Below are positions 54,149 to 62,284 of a stretch of DNA of 64,000 bases, one piece after another. Origin of the DNA: DASZKW01 sp035552775 (GTDB lineage: Bacteria; Actinomycetota; Acidimicrobiia; Acidimicrobiales; Palsa-688). The DNA lies in assembly GCA_035552775.1 (NCBI GenBank), contig DASZKW010000105.1, positions 1-64,000 on the forward strand, given 5' to 3'. Position numbers and translations under genes: made by a program. Every line of letters starts with the position of its first letter. Within the stretch, counting starts at the first letter, position 1. The notes beneath the pieces are model-generated. The model was not told where the DNA came from. It did no database searches and saw only the letters and a program-made list of their open reading frames with translations.

Positions 54149-54295
54149 GTGACGCTGCTCGACGTCGCCATCGGCGCGACGCCCTTCACCGAATTGGTGC
54201 GGCCCGTCTACGAGTCGTTTGTCGCTCGCCCGTCTGGCAGCACTGCCGATTATTCAAAAGAATCAAAAGGGGAAAGCGCAGCGCCGCGGCCCTAA
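54149..54295 (+). CDS. possible small ORF, 48 codons
   Basis: GTG 54149 follows a GGGGGGA sequence and opens a 48-codon frame ending in TAA at 54293 (VTLLDVAIGATPFTELVRPV and onward). Coding character falls after about residue 30. Its first bases belong to a 26-bp sequence also present at 62400-62425. I do not recognise it; it may be a gene remnant. Confidence 0.25.
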   Translation: MTLLDVAIGATPFTELVRPVYESFVARPSGSTADYSKESKGESAAPRP

Positions 54296-54397
54296 ACGCC
54301 CATACGGGTCGCCAGGAAGAGAGTTGAAGCGCCTGGCTCGATCGCATTGGGAGGCGACGATGCGACACGGCGCTGCGAGAGGGTGGACAATGGTCGG

Positions 54398-55093
54398 ATG
54401 CCGTCACAGTCTCAGACCACCGAAACGGGTCCAGAGAACCGACCACCCACGCGGGTGGTCGTCGCCGACGACGATGTGTTGCTGCGGGAAGGCCTCGCCA
54501 GCTTGCTCGCGCGTTCGGGGTTCGAGGTGGCCGGGCAAACCGGTGACGGGATCGAGCTACTCGACTTGGTCCGTTCGATCCGCCCGGACGTGGCGATCAT
54601 CGACATCCGGATGCCGCCGGGTTACATGACCGAGGGCCCTGACGCGGCGCGGGTCATCCGCCAGGAGATGCCAGACACGGCAATCCTCTTGCTGTCCGCG
54701 CATGTCGACGTGGACGAGGCGATGGAGCTGTTGTCCGGAGGGGAGCGCGTGGGTTACCTGCTGAAGAGTCGAGTGACCGACGTCGCCGAGTTCGTCGACA
54801 CCGTCAAGGCGATCGCTGGTGGCGCCTCGGTAGTGGACCCGACGTTGGTGCAGGAGCTGGTCAAGGCCCACCGGCGGCGTGACCCTCTCGACGCGTTATC
54901 GCCGCGCGAGCGCGAGGTACTGGCCCTCATGGCCCAGGGAGCGTCGAACGCGGGTATCGCTGGTCGGATCTTTGTCTCTGAAGGCACGGTCGAGAAGCAC
55001 GTGCGCAGCATCCTCATGAAGCTTGACCTACCGGAGAGCGAATCTGATCATCGACGGGTGTTGGCGGTCCTGCGGTTCCTGGAGTCGCGCTAA
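54398..55093 (+). CDS. NarL/LuxR-type response regulator
   Basis: The 231-residue regulator has a receiver domain with acidic pair VVVADDDVLL, phospho-acceptor Asp in AIIDIRMPPGY and Lys in GYLLKSRV, then a LuxR-type helix-turn-helix LSPREREVLALMAQGASNAGIAGRIFVSEGTVEKHVRSI. ATG 54398 is chosen because the receiver begins soon after; TTG 54347 would add 17 residues without conserved features. It converges on the stand-alone receiver gene (four-base overlap) and is close to the triple-GAF kinase, which may be its partner. Confidence 0.92.
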   Translation: MPSQSQTTETGPENRPPTRVVVADDDVLLREGLASLLARSGFEVAGQTGDGIELLDLVRSIRPDVAIIDIRMPPGYMTEGPDAARVIRQEMPDTAILLLSAHVDVDEAMELLSGGERVGYLLKSRVTDVAEFVDTVKAIAGGASVVDPTLVQELVKAHRRRDPLDALSPREREVLALMAQGASNAGIAGRIFVSEGTVEKHVRSILMKLDLPESESDHRRVLAVLRFLESR

Positions 55094-55521
55094 CTCGACC
55101 CTGATCCCTCTTCGCGACCACGGCCGTCGAGTACTTCGACGATCGCGTTGGCGGACAGCTGAGATTTGGAGATGAATCCGATCGCCGGGCTGGTCTCGAG
55201 GAGGTCTTTGAGGTCTTGCTCGGGGTAGGCCGAGATGAGAACCACCGGCTGGTGGCTCTCCGTCTCGGCGGCGAGATGTTCGACGACATCGAAGCCATTC
55301 TCTTGTCCCAGGTCGACATCGACGAGAATGACATCGGGCTTGTGCTCCTGGTTGTGGCGGAGTGCTTCGGCCCCACTCGACGCCACGGCGACGACGTTGA
55401 TGCCCTCGTGCTCCAACAGACGACGCGCGGCTGCAAGGAAGTCGGCGTTGTCGTCAACGATGAGGACGCGCAGGGGTGGCATGCGGGGTGCAGCATGCCC
55501 GCTGGTTGGGCGCGACCGCAT
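55090..55521 (-). CDS. stand-alone receiver domain protein
   Basis: The protein of about 143 residues has a single CheY-like receiver: acidic pair in LIVDDNADF, phospho-acceptor Asp in VILVDVDLG and conserved Lys in GFISKSQL, with no output domain. Such proteins relay phosphate or act through protein contact. It starts 21 bp after the histidine kinase ends and so belongs to the same minus-strand operon. ATG 55482 is an alternative start giving a tighter N-terminus. Confidence 0.9.
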   Translation of the reverse strand: MRSRPTSGHAAPRMPPLRVLIVDDNADFLAAARRLLEHEGINVVAVASSGAEALRHNQEHKPDVILVDVDLGQENGFDVVEHLAAETESHQPVVLISAYPEQDLKDLLETSPAIGFISKSQLSANAIVEVLDGRGREEGSGSS

Positions 55522-55542
55522 GGCAGCTAGCAGGAAACCCGT

Positions 55543-57708
55543 CTATTCGGACGACATCGGAAAGTTGACGACGATCGATGTCCCCGCTCCCGGGGGGCTG
55601 GTGACCGTCATCGTGGCGCCGAGGGCGTCGATGCGGTCTCGCAAGCCGAGCAGCCCGGAGCCTCGGGACGGGTCGGCGCCGCCCACACCGTCGTCGGCGA
55701 CCGCCAAGCGAATGCCGCCGTCGAGGGCCTGGACCTCTATGACCACGCCAGAGGCCTGCCCGTGCTTGGCCACATTGGTGAGCGCCTCGGCGACCACATA
55801 GTAGATGGCCACCTCGATGGGTTCAGGCGGACGGGTTGGCACTCGCACGTCGACCTCGACGGGGAGGGGCGCCCGGCGGGCCAGCGTCTTGAGGGCCGAT
55901 CCCAGCCCGCCCCGGGACAGCATGGCCGGGTGGATGCCATGGGACAACTCACGCAGCTCGCCCAGGACGTCCTCGAGCACAGCGGCGACTCTGCCCACGT
56001 CGGCGTGCAGGTCTTCCAGGTCGACGGGGATCTCCGAGGCCAACGCCCGCAGCTTCAGCCCCAATGTCACAAGCTGCTGCTGGGCGCCGTCGTGGAGGTC
56101 GCGCTCGATGCGCCGGCGGGTGTCGTCGGCGGCGGCCACGATCCGCGCCCGCGAGGCGGTCAGCTCGGCCCGACTCTCCGCGTCGGCGATGGCCGTCGCC
56201 ACCAGCTCGGTGAAGTTGGCCAGGCGCCCTTCAGTATCGGCAGGCAGGTGTTGCTCTCCGGTGGAGGTGATGGCCATCAGTCCCCACAGGCGGCCCTCGA
56301 CGGTGATCGGTGTCGCGACCGCGGAGGCGAGGCCCAGCTGGCGGAGGGTGACACCGAGGGGGCCGGAGGCCTCGCCGTAGTCGTCCATCCGTGCCGGACG
56401 GCCGGTCTCGAAGACGAGTGTGGCGAGGTTGTGCCCCCCGAGCATCACCCGGGACGCAGTGCGGAAGCGGCGACCGGCCTTGCCCCAGGTGGCCACGAAG
56501 GCGACGGTACCGTCGGGCTCGTAGCGGCCCATGTTCGCGAAGTCAACTGAAAGCAGCCCGCCGACCTCCTCGACGACCGCCGCGAACACCTCGAGTGGCG
56601 GTGTCCGGCGCGCCACCAGCGTCGCCACCCGCCGCAACGCCGCCTGCTCTTCGGCCAGCTCGGCGAGCTCGGCGCGGCTGTCGGTGTTGGCGATGGCCGT
56701 CGCCACCAGCTCCGTGAACTCGGCCAGGCGCGCTTCGGTGTCGCCCGGCAGCGGCAGCTCCCGAATCGAGCCAGCGGCGATCACGCCCCAGAGGCGTCCC
56801 TCGACCGTGATCGGCGCCGCCAGCGACGAGTTGATGCCAGCTTTGCGGGCGGCGACACCGATCGGGCCCCAGGCGGTATCGGCATAGCGGTCGACACGAG
56901 CGGAACGGCCGGTCTCGAACACGATCGCGCCGAGGTTGTTCTCCCCCAGCATCTGCCGGGTCCCAACGGGAAAGAGCCTTGCTGCCCTACCCCAGGCGGC
57001 GACGAAGGTGATGGTGCCGTCGCCCTCGTAGCGGCAGATGCTTGCCAAGTCAACACCGAGGAGCTGCCCGGCCTCCTCGCTGACCGCCGAGAACACCTCC
57101 TCCGGGGGTGCCCCCCGGGCCACCAGCGTCGCCACCCGCCGCAACGCCGACTGCTCAGCTGTCTGCTCAGCTACCTTCACCTCGAGCTCGTTTCGGGCGT
57201 GGCGAAGCGCGTCTTCGGCCCTCGTGCGCTCGACCATGAGGCAGGCGTTGCGAAACGCGGTGGCGGCCTGATTGGCGGCCAGGCGCAGCAGCAGTTGCTC
57301 GGTCACAGTTGGAAAATCGGCCCGGTCACAGACCGCAGCGACGACGCCGGCCTCGGCATCGACGCCGAGGGGCATGACAACGCCTCGGCCCCGCCCTGAG
57401 CCCTCGACGCCGGCAACGATCTCCGTCCCCGACAGCCCAGCGGCCCCGGCTAGATACCTTTCCATCCACTCCGGAAACGCCTTCCAGGCATCCCCCCGGG
57501 TGGCGTCAACTGCTTCCGCGGTGCGGGGATCACCCAAGCGCACGCACACAAAATCCAGCTGCAACAGTCCGATGAGCGTGTCGGCTAGGCCCGCAGCCAC
57601 CCCACCCGGGTCCCGGCCGATCCACGCCACCGGCATGGCGGAAAGGGCCACCAGATCCCGGAGCACGGTACGCTGCCCCAGGGCTTCCGCATCCACATCG
57701 ATGGGCAT
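55543..57708 (-). CDS. multi-GAF sensor histidine kinase (NarL-type partner)
   Basis: The 721-residue kinase has an N-terminal GAF-like domain (about 20-160), a short coiled coil, two closely related GAF domains (about 190-345 and 360-510) and a HisKA_3 dimerisation/phosphoacceptor helix with RRRIERDLHDGAQQQLV. The ATPase domain has EALTNVAKHGQA and VADDGVGG...GLLGLRDRI. HisKA_3 kinases normally pair with NarL/LuxR-type regulators, such as the one at 54398. The second and third GAF domains are recent duplicates: blocks such as the DNA for RRVATLVAR recur almost unchanged about 500 bp apart. ATG 57708 lies three bases after the MEDS stop. Confidence 0.92.
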   Translation of the reverse strand: MPIDVDAEALGQRTVLRDLVALSAMPVAWIGRDPGGVAAGLADTLIGLLQLDFVCVRLGDPRTAEAVDATRGDAWKAFPEWMERYLAGAAGLSGTEIVAGVEGSGRGRGVVMPLGVDAEAGVVAAVCDRADFPTVTEQLLLRLAANQAATAFRNACLMVERTRAEDALRHARNELEVKVAEQTAEQSALRRVATLVARGAPPEEVFSAVSEEAGQLLGVDLASICRYEGDGTITFVAAWGRAARLFPVGTRQMLGENNLGAIVFETGRSARVDRYADTAWGPIGVAARKAGINSSLAAPITVEGRLWGVIAAGSIRELPLPGDTEARLAEFTELVATAIANTDSRAELAELAEEQAALRRVATLVARRTPPLEVFAAVVEEVGGLLSVDFANMGRYEPDGTVAFVATWGKAGRRFRTASRVMLGGHNLATLVFETGRPARMDDYGEASGPLGVTLRQLGLASAVATPITVEGRLWGLMAITSTGEQHLPADTEGRLANFTELVATAIADAESRAELTASRARIVAAADDTRRRIERDLHDGAQQQLVTLGLKLRALASEIPVDLEDLHADVGRVAAVLEDVLGELRELSHGIHPAMLSRGGLGSALKTLARRAPLPVEVDVRVPTRPPEPIEVAIYYVVAEALTNVAKHGQASGVVIEVQALDGGIRLAVADDGVGGADPSRGSGLLGLRDRIDALGATMTVTSPPGAGTSIVVNFPMSSE

Positions 57709-57711
57709 CTA

Positions 57712-58389
57712 CTACGCCGGCCCGATGGCCTGGTCGTCCGACCGCCGCTCGCGGATCTCGAGCAGGAACTGGTCAGGCGGGACGAAGAAAGGATTCTCCA
57801 GAAGCAGCCCGCCTATGATCACCATAGGATGGGTTCGCAGGGCAGCGAGGACGACGCTGCCACCAAACTTCGCCAGGTCATACGCGCAGATGACCGCGTC
57901 CTGGTATTTGGCAATCACGTAGTTGACCAAGGATTCGAACTCGATGAGGTCGTCGACCCCCGGCAAGTCGACCAGCGCCCATTCCATGTGAACCAGGAAC
58001 CTGGTTTGGGCGTACCCGGCGACGGAACCGGACCGAAGGAGCTCTTCGAACGACGCTAGCCAGGTGTGCTGGTCGAAACGATCGCCCCGCAGCGGCCCCT
58101 CCTGCCACGGTCGCACCTCCAGCTGACCCCTGCCCATGGCCTCGCCCACATCGATGCCGGCTGCGCCGAGCCGCCAGAGATGGTCCTCCCTTTCCTCCGG
58201 GTCAACCAGATGGAGGGCTTTGTCCCCTTGGTCGAGGCCGTCCTTGATGAACGAGCCGAGCACCCTGTGCTGCTCGTCCAGGCTGTTGAAAAATGCGCAC
58301 ACGTGACGATGCCGGCCGAGGGGTGTGCCAGCAACCTGCACGGACCTCCCGGTGGTATCCGTATCGCACCTCCGCTCGCTCAAGCGCAA
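57712..58389 (-). CDS. MEDS-domain sensor protein
   Basis: The protein of about 225 residues consists mostly of a MEDS (DcmR-type sensory) domain: HVCAFFNSLDEQHRVLGSFIKDGLDQGDKALHLVDP, then later FEELL...GYAQTRFLVHMEWAL and VICAYDLAKFGG. MEDS domains are found in DcmR-like regulators and near signalling kinases; the ligand is not established to my knowledge. TTG 58389 begins the frame. GTG 58341 is a plausible alternative with GGGAGG only three bases upstream. The gene starts an operon with the kinase and the receiver. Confidence 0.85.
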   Translation of the reverse strand: MRLSERRCDTDTTGRSVQVAGTPLGRHRHVCAFFNSLDEQHRVLGSFIKDGLDQGDKALHLVDPEEREDHLWRLGAAGIDVGEAMGRGQLEVRPWQEGPLRGDRFDQHTWLASFEELLRSGSVAGYAQTRFLVHMEWALVDLPGVDDLIEFESLVNYVIAKYQDAVICAYDLAKFGGSVVLAALRTHPMVIIGGLLLENPFFVPPDQFLLEIRERRSDDQAIGPA

Positions 58390-58455
58390 CCGGGCTCTAG
58401 CCTCTGCCCGCGACTATACGTCCCCCGCCCAATCTCCACCACAGAGACCGGACGC

Positions 58456-58494
58456 GGCGTTCCCGCTCCCCCCGTGGGGGAAGCGGGAAACGCC
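58456..58494 (-). terminator. hairpin terminator-like element downstream of the gene at 58536
   Basis: Left-arm blocks GGCGTT, CCCGCT and CCCCC pair with right-arm blocks GGGGG, AGCGGG and AACGCC around a short loop, giving a 17-bp stem with two single-base bulges. It lies in the gap between the end of the minus-strand gene at 58536 and the start of the MEDS gene. Confidence 0.6.
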
Positions 58495-58535
58495 GGGGGG
58501 GCGGGTTTGCCGGTTCTAGCTTTGTGTCTGGGTGG

Positions 58536-60014
58536 TCAGGACTGTCCTGAGTCCGTGTAGCGGCTGCCGGTGGTCTGGTTGTACACCCGTCGGTTCCCCA
58601 TTTCGGAGATGTAGTCCACCCGGGTTTGCTCCAGCCAGTTGATCCGGTCCCAGCTACCTATAACGTAGGTCATGTTGTACGGACCGTCGGCGGGAGAGGT
58701 GAGGAAGGTGGGGGCAACTTCGGTGAAGTAGTTCTCCACGTTGGTCGGCAGCGTGGTGTTGCTGTCGGTGAGTAGCAGGGGGGCGTGGAAGCCCATATGG
58801 GAGAGGGGAGCCGAGGCGACCGCTCCTTGCCAGTCGTTCTGGTTGACCAGCGTGAAGCCGTGCCCCGGACCGTTGATGTTCCAGCCCACCATGCCGGCCG
58901 GATCCCACATCTTGGCGAAGGCGATGGCGGTGTCGATGGGGTTGTCGGTGGGAGGCGTGTTGAAGGCGACGTTGTCGTTGTTGTCGATGCGAGTCACCGA
59001 TCCGTACTTGCTCAGCTCCCTTACGACCTGGGCCGACACCTGGGCGGGACCGCCCCAGACGTAGATCATCGCCTTGCCGCCGCGGCGCTGGAGGCCGGCC
59101 ACGGTGGGCCCGGGGATCGGTCCGGTCCGGTTGACCCAGAACAGTCCGCCGGGCATATGGGACACCCAGTGGGTGGCGGGCAGGATGTACTGGTAGTCCG
59201 TGCCTTGGGCCGACCCGATCATCACATCCTGCATGCCGTTGCCGCCGGTGCTGGCGCTGGTCTCCATCTGGGGCACACCGGTGTCGGGGTTCTGGATGCT
59301 GCCATAGACCTGGTCGATCTTGTTGGCTAACTGGTAGTCGTTGTTGGCGGTGATGGGGTAGTAGGTGACGCCGATCGCTTTGAGCTGGGCCTCGACGGCG
59401 GGGTTGGCCGCCGCGCCCACCAGGAAGGAGTCGACGTTGTTGAATCGGGAGATCCCCGTGTCACCCAGGCGCTGGATCTCATGAAGGGTGACCGCCGGGA
59501 TGCCCTGGGCCGTCACGTAAAGGACTGGGGCGTCGTCGGGGAAGTGCAGCAGTGGCACGGCCGCGATGTCCGCCAGCGGGTCGTCCGGGGTGACAAGGGT
59601 GAGACCCCAAGGGCGGTCTGGGACGTTGTTGTTCTCTGTCGGATCATTCTCGGGTACCACGGCCGGCCACTGGTGCTGGGTGACCGACACCGCCTCCTGG
59701 AAGGGGTCGGTGCCCCAAAGCCGGATCGTCGTCTTGGTGGCGTAGTTGGGTACCAGGCTGGGATCCTGGGGCGGGGGCGTGGCCTGGAAGTCGGGCGTGG
59801 GCGGCGGTTGACCGAACGGGTACAGGTTCGGGTTCGGCGAACTGACCGCTGCGGGGATCCTAACGGACGCGGCGACGGCCGACCCGCTGGCGGCGAGAGT
59901 CGCGGAGGATGGCACGGCCAGCGTCAGACCAAGTCCCAGGGAAGCCACAGCAGTGGTGCTGGCGCCGAGGGCGACCCACCTGCGCTTTGAGCGCGGACGA
60001 GCTAATAGAGGCAT
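58536..60014 (-). CDS. secreted protein with cell-wall-binding (CWB2-like) repeats
   Basis: The 492-residue exported protein has a signal peptide (basic start then TAVASLGLGLTLAVPSSATLA) and a Pro/Gln-rich segment. Repeated blocks resemble cell-wall-binding repeat 2: LWGTDPFQEAVSVTQHQWPA, AVPLLHFPDDAPVLYVTAQG, LGDTGISRFNNVDSFLVGAA and, later, IDTAIAFAKMW with LLLTDSNTTLP. These repeats anchor proteins to wall polymers. No enzymatic domain is seen. The Shine-Dalgarno sequence AAAGGAA lies eight bases before ATG 60014, behind a long leader with several hairpins. Confidence 0.78.
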   Translation of the reverse strand: MPLLARPRSKRRWVALGASTTAVASLGLGLTLAVPSSATLAASGSAVAASVRIPAAVSSPNPNLYPFGQPPPTPDFQATPPPQDPSLVPNYATKTTIRLWGTDPFQEAVSVTQHQWPAVVPENDPTENNNVPDRPWGLTLVTPDDPLADIAAVPLLHFPDDAPVLYVTAQGIPAVTLHEIQRLGDTGISRFNNVDSFLVGAAANPAVEAQLKAIGVTYYPITANNDYQLANKIDQVYGSIQNPDTGVPQMETSASTGGNGMQDVMIGSAQGTDYQYILPATHWVSHMPGGLFWVNRTGPIPGPTVAGLQRRGGKAMIYVWGGPAQVSAQVVRELSKYGSVTRIDNNDNVAFNTPPTDNPIDTAIAFAKMWDPAGMVGWNINGPGHGFTLVNQNDWQGAVASAPLSHMGFHAPLLLTDSNTTLPTNVENYFTEVAPTFLTSPADGPYNMTYVIGSWDRINWLEQTRVDYISEMGNRRVYNQTTGSRYTDSGQS

Positions 60015-60325
60015 GGTATGGTTCCTTTCTCATTGGGAGTCCCTGGAAATGGGACTAATTTGGTTGCTCCCTGTCGGGAGGTCCTGCCGGTGGCTCTTCC
60101 GGCTCCGCTGCCCCGGGGTCGAGCTGCGTGGGTGAATAATGCTCACCCTGCTCTAACCCTTAGCTCACGTCGTTCTTATCAACCGATCATGACGTCCGGA
60201 CCGAGTGGTGTCTTCACTGCCAGCCGCACTCTGGAATCCCGGCAGGCCGTAATCCCACGCTTCCCGCTAGCGGTAAGCGTTCAGGGCGCCAGGACGGGCC
60301 TGTTGCCCATGGAGCCGTAGAAGCG
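60015..60325 (-). promoter_or_regulatory. hairpin-rich leader/intergenic region
   Basis: No gene is present. On the minus strand, going toward the start codon, four short perfect hairpins occur in series: 60148-60130 (GGGTGA/TCACCC), 60103-60086 (GCCGG/CCGGC), 60080-60067 (CTCCC/GGGAG) and 60055-60039 (GTCCC/GGGAC), then the Shine-Dalgarno sequence. This could be a structured 5' UTR or riboswitch; I cannot assign a class. Confidence 0.4.
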
Positions 60326-61762
60326 TTAAGGGCGGCGCACTGAGCAGGAGGCGGGCTGCACTCCGAGCAGACCCCGCAATCCAGCGGATGCCGCGGCTCG
60401 CTCGGAGTCGATCGCGCTCATCTCGGACTGCACCGCCTGGTCGACCTGGTTCTTCGACGCGAGCGTGAGGTCGGCGAGGTATCTGCTGAGGTCGGTCTCG
60501 AGCATCTGGGCCTGCTGGACGGCCGAACCGTTGAACGGTATGGCCCGCAGCTGTTGGAGAAACTGGGTGTCGACCCGGTATTCCAGCTCGGCGATCTGGG
60601 GGTCCCACTTGTCGCCGTTGGCGGTGATCAGGTGGGTAACCTGCTCCCATGCCGGATAGTCGGCGTTTGCGGCCCGTAAGTAGTCGGCCGCCTGCGGTGA
60701 GACACCGGGGGGGATGGCGGTGATGCAAGAACTGGTCTGGGACCCCGGCGTGGGGGCGCCTTGTTGTGGGCTGCCAGCCTTGACGGCTTGCAAGAACTGC
60801 TGGAAGCTCGCCACCTGGCCCGACGGGGGGACGGCGATCTCCACCGGCGCCCCGAAGTCGGAGAGGTCGACCACCTCGTTGAGCGTGGCGGTCTGGCCGG
60901 CGGCAACGGTTAGTCGCATCTGGATGCTGTAGCGGCGCAGGGACCCCGAGTTGTCGATGTACAGGTCACTGGTCACCTTTTGAAGGTCGACCGACGCCAT
61001 CATTTGGCGTATCCATGCCGGCAACTTTGCTCGGGCCAGGCTCCTGCTCACCGCAGCGGGGTTCACGGTTACCGAATAGCCATCGACAGCGATCCCGTTG
61101 ATCGTTGACCGGCCCAACCGACTAACGGTATTGCCCTGCTCGGCATACAGCTTCAACATGGCGACCGGGTTGTCGTCCGAACCCACGATGCCCGGTTCGC
61201 CGGCGGTTGCGTCCACGAGCGACGACAGGTCGATCGATACCCACGACTTGCCCGGCAGGAGACCAGAGAGCTCAGGAACGTTCTCGTAGATCGTGCCCCC
61301 CATATAAAGGACCGTCATGGTCATGCCCGAGGCGCCCTTGTCAATGCCGACTTCGATACGGCCCGCGTTGTGGGTGAAGTCGACCGCACCGGATCCGGTT
61401 CCCCCGAAACTCGTCGCCGAGCTCACGACCTTCATGGTCATGGAGATACGGGCGGTCCGGTCGGCCAGGGTCCGTTGCACCGAGCCGACCACGGTGGCCT
61501 CGGCGGTCTTGGTGCCCGCCGGCAGGATGGTCACGGCCGCAGCAATCAGGCCGGCGACCGCGACCAGGACGCCGGCGGCAATGCCTGCGTTGCGCCTTCG
61601 GTGCGGGCGGGTTGGCGGCTCGGTAGGGACTGCAGCATCACCCTGCGGGGGCGGGGGCAGGTACCACGGGACTTGCGGCGATGACGCCGCCGGGCCCTCA
61701 GGCGCGTCGGGCTGGTCGCAACTGCACCACGCCTCGTGCTGCCCACACCGGTCACACGCCAT
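60326..61762 (-). CDS. zinc-finger-like, single-TM protein with LppX/LprG-like extracytoplasmic domain
   Basis: The 478-residue protein opens with a small Cys cluster (CDRCGQHEAWCSC, 4-16), then a Pro-rich linker (WYLPPPPQGD), one membrane segment (about 60-80) and an outside domain. The outside domain starts ATVVGSVQRTLADRTARISM and has the LppX/LprG-like pattern GSGAVDF...IYENVPELSGLLPGKSWVSIDLSSL, then GIAVDGYSVTVNP. The last 130 residues are a separate helical domain with two cysteines. ATG 61762 follows a strong GGGGGAGG Shine-Dalgarno sequence. LppX-like domains bind lipids, so a membrane-tethered lipid carrier or sensor is plausible. Confidence 0.8.
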   Translation of the reverse strand: MACDRCGQHEAWCSCDQPDAPEGPAASSPQVPWYLPPPPQGDAAVPTEPPTRPHRRRNAGIAAGVLVAVAGLIAAAVTILPAGTKTAEATVVGSVQRTLADRTARISMTMKVVSSATSFGGTGSGAVDFTHNAGRIEVGIDKGASGMTMTVLYMGGTIYENVPELSGLLPGKSWVSIDLSSLVDATAGEPGIVGSDDNPVAMLKLYAEQGNTVSRLGRSTINGIAVDGYSVTVNPAAVSRSLARAKLPAWIRQMMASVDLQKVTSDLYIDNSGSLRRYSIQMRLTVAAGQTATLNEVVDLSDFGAPVEIAVPPSGQVASFQQFLQAVKAGSPQQGAPTPGSQTSSCITAIPPGVSPQAADYLRAANADYPAWEQVTHLITANGDKWDPQIAELEYRVDTQFLQQLRAIPFNGSAVQQAQMLETDLSRYLADLTLASKNQVDQAVQSEMSAIDSERAAASAGLRGLLGVQPASCSVRRP

Positions 61763-61986
61763 CAGTGCCTCCCCCTGGCCGCCCTCGGTTGGTCTGCACG
61801 GTCGTCGCATCGACGCGACAGCGACCCCTCTGTAGTGCTGACCATAGCGTGTCTCGGCGCGACCGGTCCGGGTTCCACCCGCCAGTGCTGGGTTTGGCGA
61901 CCCGTCGGGCGACAGGACGGTACTCATACCGTGCAGTCGCCGCGGTCGGTTGGCAAGCACCACGGCGCTCCCCGCGACGACGACAG

Positions 61987-62166
61987 TTAGATGTCCCCCT
62001 GGGACGGAGCCTTCCAGGGTGTGCCGCCCGCGGCTCTCGTCTCGTCGACCTCGCCCGTGCCCTCCTGATCGCCGCGATGCCACACGGCGCGCACCACCCG
62101 GTGGTCGCCGGCACCGACCACGGTCGCGTTCCGGGCGATCCCCGGCGGTCGCCCGGCGTCGCTCAT
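61987..62166 (-). CDS. small hypothetical protein
   Basis: The 59-codon frame from ATG 62166 (SDAGRPPGIARNATVVGAGD and on to SQGDI) uses G or C in nearly every third position, as real genes in this genome do. Its ATG overlaps, as TGATG, the stop of a short frame ending in KPGRLKRAWKRIKGLF. No family recognised. It is co-directional with the LmeA-like gene upstream. Confidence 0.5.
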   Translation of the reverse strand: MSDAGRPPGIARNATVVGAGDHRVVRAVWHRGDQEGTGEVDETRAAGGTPWKAPSQGDI

Positions 62167-62271
62167 CAGAATAGGCCCTTGATCCTTTTCCATGCACGCT
62201 TGAGCCGGCCGGGTTTCTTTCCCCCCCAGTTGTTCGTCGGTCACGGGTACCTTCGGAGCCTCGACGTGCAC
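62167..62271 (-). pseudogene. short basic ORF with apparent one-base frame break at a G7 run
   Basis: GTG 62271 begins VHVEAPKVPVTDEQLGGK. Just after LGG lies a run of seven G (minus strand). Taken as six G, the frame becomes ...LGGKKPGRLKRAWKRIKGLF with a stop overlapping the next ATG. As written, the frame stays open into the next gene and loses coding character. A sequencing error, a slippage site or a genuine frameshift would each explain it. Confidence 0.4.
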
Positions 62272-62284
62272 CCGCGGCTTCGAT

